Shown in pieces: positions 61,001 to 64,000 of a stretch of 64,000 nt of DNA. A program made the position numbers and the translations under genes. The DNA comes from Amblyornis subalaris. Lineage: Eukaryota > Chordata > Aves > Passeriformes > Ptilonorhynchidae. The stretch is taken from NCBI GenBank assembly GCA_018881555.1, contig JACAXG010000202.1, positions 186,001 to 250,000 on the forward strand, in the 5' to 3' direction. The first letter of the stretch is position 1, and each line of letters starts with the position of its first letter. The notes below the pieces were generated by a model, which did not search any database, was not told the DNA's origin, and saw only the letters and a list, made by a program, of their open reading frames with translations.

Positions 61001-64000
61001 GTTGCTACAAACCTTGGCCTGCCTCAGTCCCAGAGTCTTGTCCCCTGTACTAGTCTGGATATGGGCACTCTGTAAGGAGAGGAGGACTTGCCCGGGAGGT
61101 GCAATGTTTGTCAGTGCCTGTGTCCTTGAGCTCTAGACACAGACAGAAGCTGCTGCTCCATCACCTTCCTGCCAGGAGAGAAATCTGCTCAGAGAAACCT
61201 TCTCACAAGAACAAACCCTCTTCACAGAAAAGTAAACAGGAAAAGGCTGGGAGAGCAGCTGATTAAAGGACATGCCAGTGCACATTAAACTATTTGCTAA
61301 TTGCAAATATATTGTCCCACTGTGCCGCCAGCTCCAGCTCTGACTCACGTGAAATGTCAGATGGCTCCAGACTGAATTAATAATCTCATCCCTCGGCTGC
61401 CCAGGAGAGAGGAGACTGCAGCAGCACCAGCACCGATTNTGCTTCTTCCCTTCTTCATTCCCACATTATATTGGGGTAGTTTGATCAGCACAGAGCAGGC
61501 TACAATGCTGAAAACCTAAAGAGCAGAATAATATTTAGATTTCATTGCAATGTCAGGAAAGAGCCATGTCAAAGTTGATTAGACAAAGGCTGTGTGCGAG
61601 ATTCTTCCATTTGTTGCAAGTTTTCAAATCATCCCAAGCAGAGGGAAAGCAAAGTTAATAGCTTGAACATGTCAGAAGAACTGCTTCCATGAGAAAAACA
61701 TTCCCTCACGTGAGTTAAATGTTTAGGTCTGGTTAAAAATCACAGTGCAGAAATAAAGAGAAAGAGCTCTGGCTGATGATGGTTGGGTTTGGGTTACAAT
61801 GTTTAAAAGGATAAAAACCCACTAATTCCCACCTGCTGATTGAAGCTCTTTCCCTTAATGTTTTTGGGTTGTTCGTGGTTCAAGCACTGGAAAGATGTTA
61901 AAAGAGAAATATTTATAATACAAGAGAGATTAAGAAAAGTTGGGTGCGAAACAGCAGAAAAACAAGGCTGTCATTCCAATAATAAGGGACTTGCAATTAA
62001 TCAGGCCCATATTTGGAATTGTATTTCTAATCCAATAAAGTGTGTAATTTCAGGCACACAAATAATCCCCATTTTTAAAGGGATTTAAATTCCACTGCTT
62101 TGATGGGCTGGAGATATTATAACAGGGAAATGGTAGCACTGAATGACTGCTATCATTTAGCAGTATGTATTTATTTGACTCTAGAGTTTAAAAGGCTGGG
62201 GTTTTCATAGTTCTTATCTAACTACCCACTTATTTTCTCTGTGCTTCTGATCTAAGGAGGGTTTTACTTTCAGCAGGACAAGAACGTGGTTTCAAAAGAA
62301 CTAATCAATATTAACCTTGCACAGTACTACATATTATCTCTATTTTGCATAAACTACAGTGGAGAGCCAGATAATACAGAATTTATGCACAAGGATATAC
62401 ATGCATCCTTTCTGGATATGGGTTTACNAATCTTCTGCTGTTTTTAATCTTCAAACTCTTAAAACTGTTCATTTAATATATTGTCTAAACATTTTTTCAA
62501 CAGGGTTTTGCCAGTGTGTGTGAATTATGCATAAAGCCCACAGTGAGACAGATGCATAAAACTGCAGTTTATCTAGGTAGGCATAACCATTCAGCAAACT
62601 TTGTTTAATTAGTCACTAAATCAGTTTTTATGACTTTGTTGACTGACTGATGTTTTTAAAATATTACCAACTCTTCTTAAAGTGCCTGCCCTTGTTATTT
62701 GTTATTTTAACAAATGTTGGATGCNATAATCTGGTGCTTAAATATCCACAATTGTAATTCAATGCTAATGACAATGCTGAGATGACAGAATTATTAAACT
62801 GGATACAGAGTTGTCAGAATTTAAGGCAGCCAAATACTCATTTGTGACACGTAGCATATGGCAGAAACCTGGGAAAATCATCAGCATGGCTCAGAAAAAA
62901 TAGAAGCTGTGTTCCCTAAAAAATATAATCTGACATCCAAACACGGATAATCTTGAAACGTACTTGGCAGCCCATGAGTTCAGTCAACAGATTACAAAAT
63001 CAGAGGCTGCAGCACTGCATTTCCAGAGAACAAATCACAGCACTGCTCTTAGTGCTGGACTCCGTGTGTAAACAAGCTGCTTTCTCTCTGTAAAGAGATC
63101 ATTAAAATACTACAGCTAATTATGCTTCCAGCGTCTGCAGTCACGTGCTCGTGTGTTTATCCAGTTTTCATTTTTTGCTGCCCATCTCATACTTGAGCAG
63201 TTTTGATGTGCAGTACTTAGAAACGCCAGAGTTTATTGGAGGCAATCCTGAAGCAGAGCAGAAACAGTGGCTCTGCCTGTGCAGAGAAATCACCTGGAGC
63301 TGCTGCACATCTCCCAGGCCTCCTCGTGTTCACCTGAGGTATCTACTGCAGTGATCTCACGGGGTTAGGATGGTGCCCTAAGGTGACAGGAAACAACCAA
63401 GCACAGTTTCACTCCTCTTAACTTGCATTCAGGTCAGGGACAGGGTCCCAAAACACCAAACACAGATCATCAGCGTGATCCTCGCCTTGGGAAAGACCAT
63501 GGCTGCTATCCAACCTGCTGCTCCTTTGGGGCTGATCCTCAAGGAGGCAAAGAACTCTTTCAGCTCTTGGTTCAGACACTTCTAAGGTGGCAGGATTTCT
63601 CGATTCCTTATCTGATAGTTCATCTTGCCATTACATTTCAAGAGTCATCATAGCAGCACATTATCCAAAGTTAGGTAGTTTTATACACAGAAACAAAGCA
63701 AAGAGCAATCTGGAAGATTTTAAAAGAAATCTGATTATATATTTTCTTACCAAGAAAAATCATGAGAACAACTTTGGAACACCTGCTTGTCCCACCTGAG
63801 TCTCCTGGAGGTCCAGCAAGAGCCTCCCTGCTCTGCATTTTACTTTCAGCTGGCTCTGAGCAGACCTGGGACACAACAAACCCTGTCAGCTCATGGATGT
63901 CTCCACTGACGAATGCAGTAACTCTGGTTTAGTACCAGTTCTGTGCTTTAGGTTCAGTCTGGTCACACGATACCCTCCTGTCCCTCCCTGGCCGATGGAC
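58061..64000. other. Non-coding stretch to the window end
   Basis: No gene, RNA gene or recognisable transposon. Frames of up to 118 codons overlap each other in GC-richer parts (58890-59250). An A run of about 12 lies near 59720. The segment at about 61880-62070 is AT-rich with few simple repeats and contains TGCAATTAATCAGG and a CCAATAAA core; it resembles a conserved non-coding element. A short CA-rich spot lies near 60070. Confidence 0.55.

Noticed and set aside
1..64000. CRISPR arrays, operons, prokaryotic promoters, tRNA and small nuclear RNA genes
   Set aside because: No spaced direct repeats, no operon-like gene packing, and no recognisable tRNA A/B boxes, U1, U6, 5S or 7SL sequence on reading either strand. 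CR1 and LTR content identify vertebrate DNA.
1..64000. Single N bases as a possible biological signal
   Set aside because: They are isolated and irregularly spaced, in unique and repeat DNA alike, which fits ambiguous base calls in a draft consensus.

Overview
This window looks like vertebrate, very probably bird, nuclear DNA with no convincing protein-coding gene. The bird call rests on two minus-strand CR1 LINE fragments (one ending in the ATTCTATG-type octamer tail, one still encoding the C-terminal end of the CR1 reverse-transcriptase polyprotein) and on an LTR of a family I recognise from avian genomes, which opens TGTCCTGGTTTTGGCTGGGA on the minus strand. A passerine is plausible but not shown. 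Scattered single N bases look like unresolved consensus positions in a draft assembly.

Layout: 1-6660 is AT-rich non-coding DNA with a 21-T run and a short TG repeat. A CR1 fragment lies at 6661-6898. 6899-17600 is non-coding, with an old amniote-type repeat fragment near 8535-8598 and a 54-bp direct duplication just after it. 17600-26055 holds three T/G (A/C) low-complexity tracts and a G-quadruplex motif. A solo LTR occupies 26056-26598. 26599-41181 is non-coding with two strong hairpins, a 19-bp palindrome, a second G-quadruplex motif and a GC-rich stretch. An 18-unit minisatellite lies at 41182-41387, followed by a CpG-rich patch at 42180-42560. The best isolated candidate exon is near 43588-43766 (minus), and a 65-bp remnant of the same LTR family is at 44312-44376. 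The second CR1 copy is at 47905-48250. 48251-57169 is non-coding and contains an AT-rich block with several homeodomain-core motifs. The strongest promoter-like region is a CpG-island-like segment at 57170-58060 with three short repeat or G4 structures and a 137-codon open frame on its left shoulder. 58061-64000 is again non-coding.

The simplest reading is a gene desert or the inside of a very long intron. Its potential function, if any, would be regulatory: the two CpG-rich patches and a few blocks that resemble conserved non-coding elements. No genes can be placed in a pathway, and I saw no new multi-gene system. Open frames of 60-213 codons are common here but lack splice, codon or family support.
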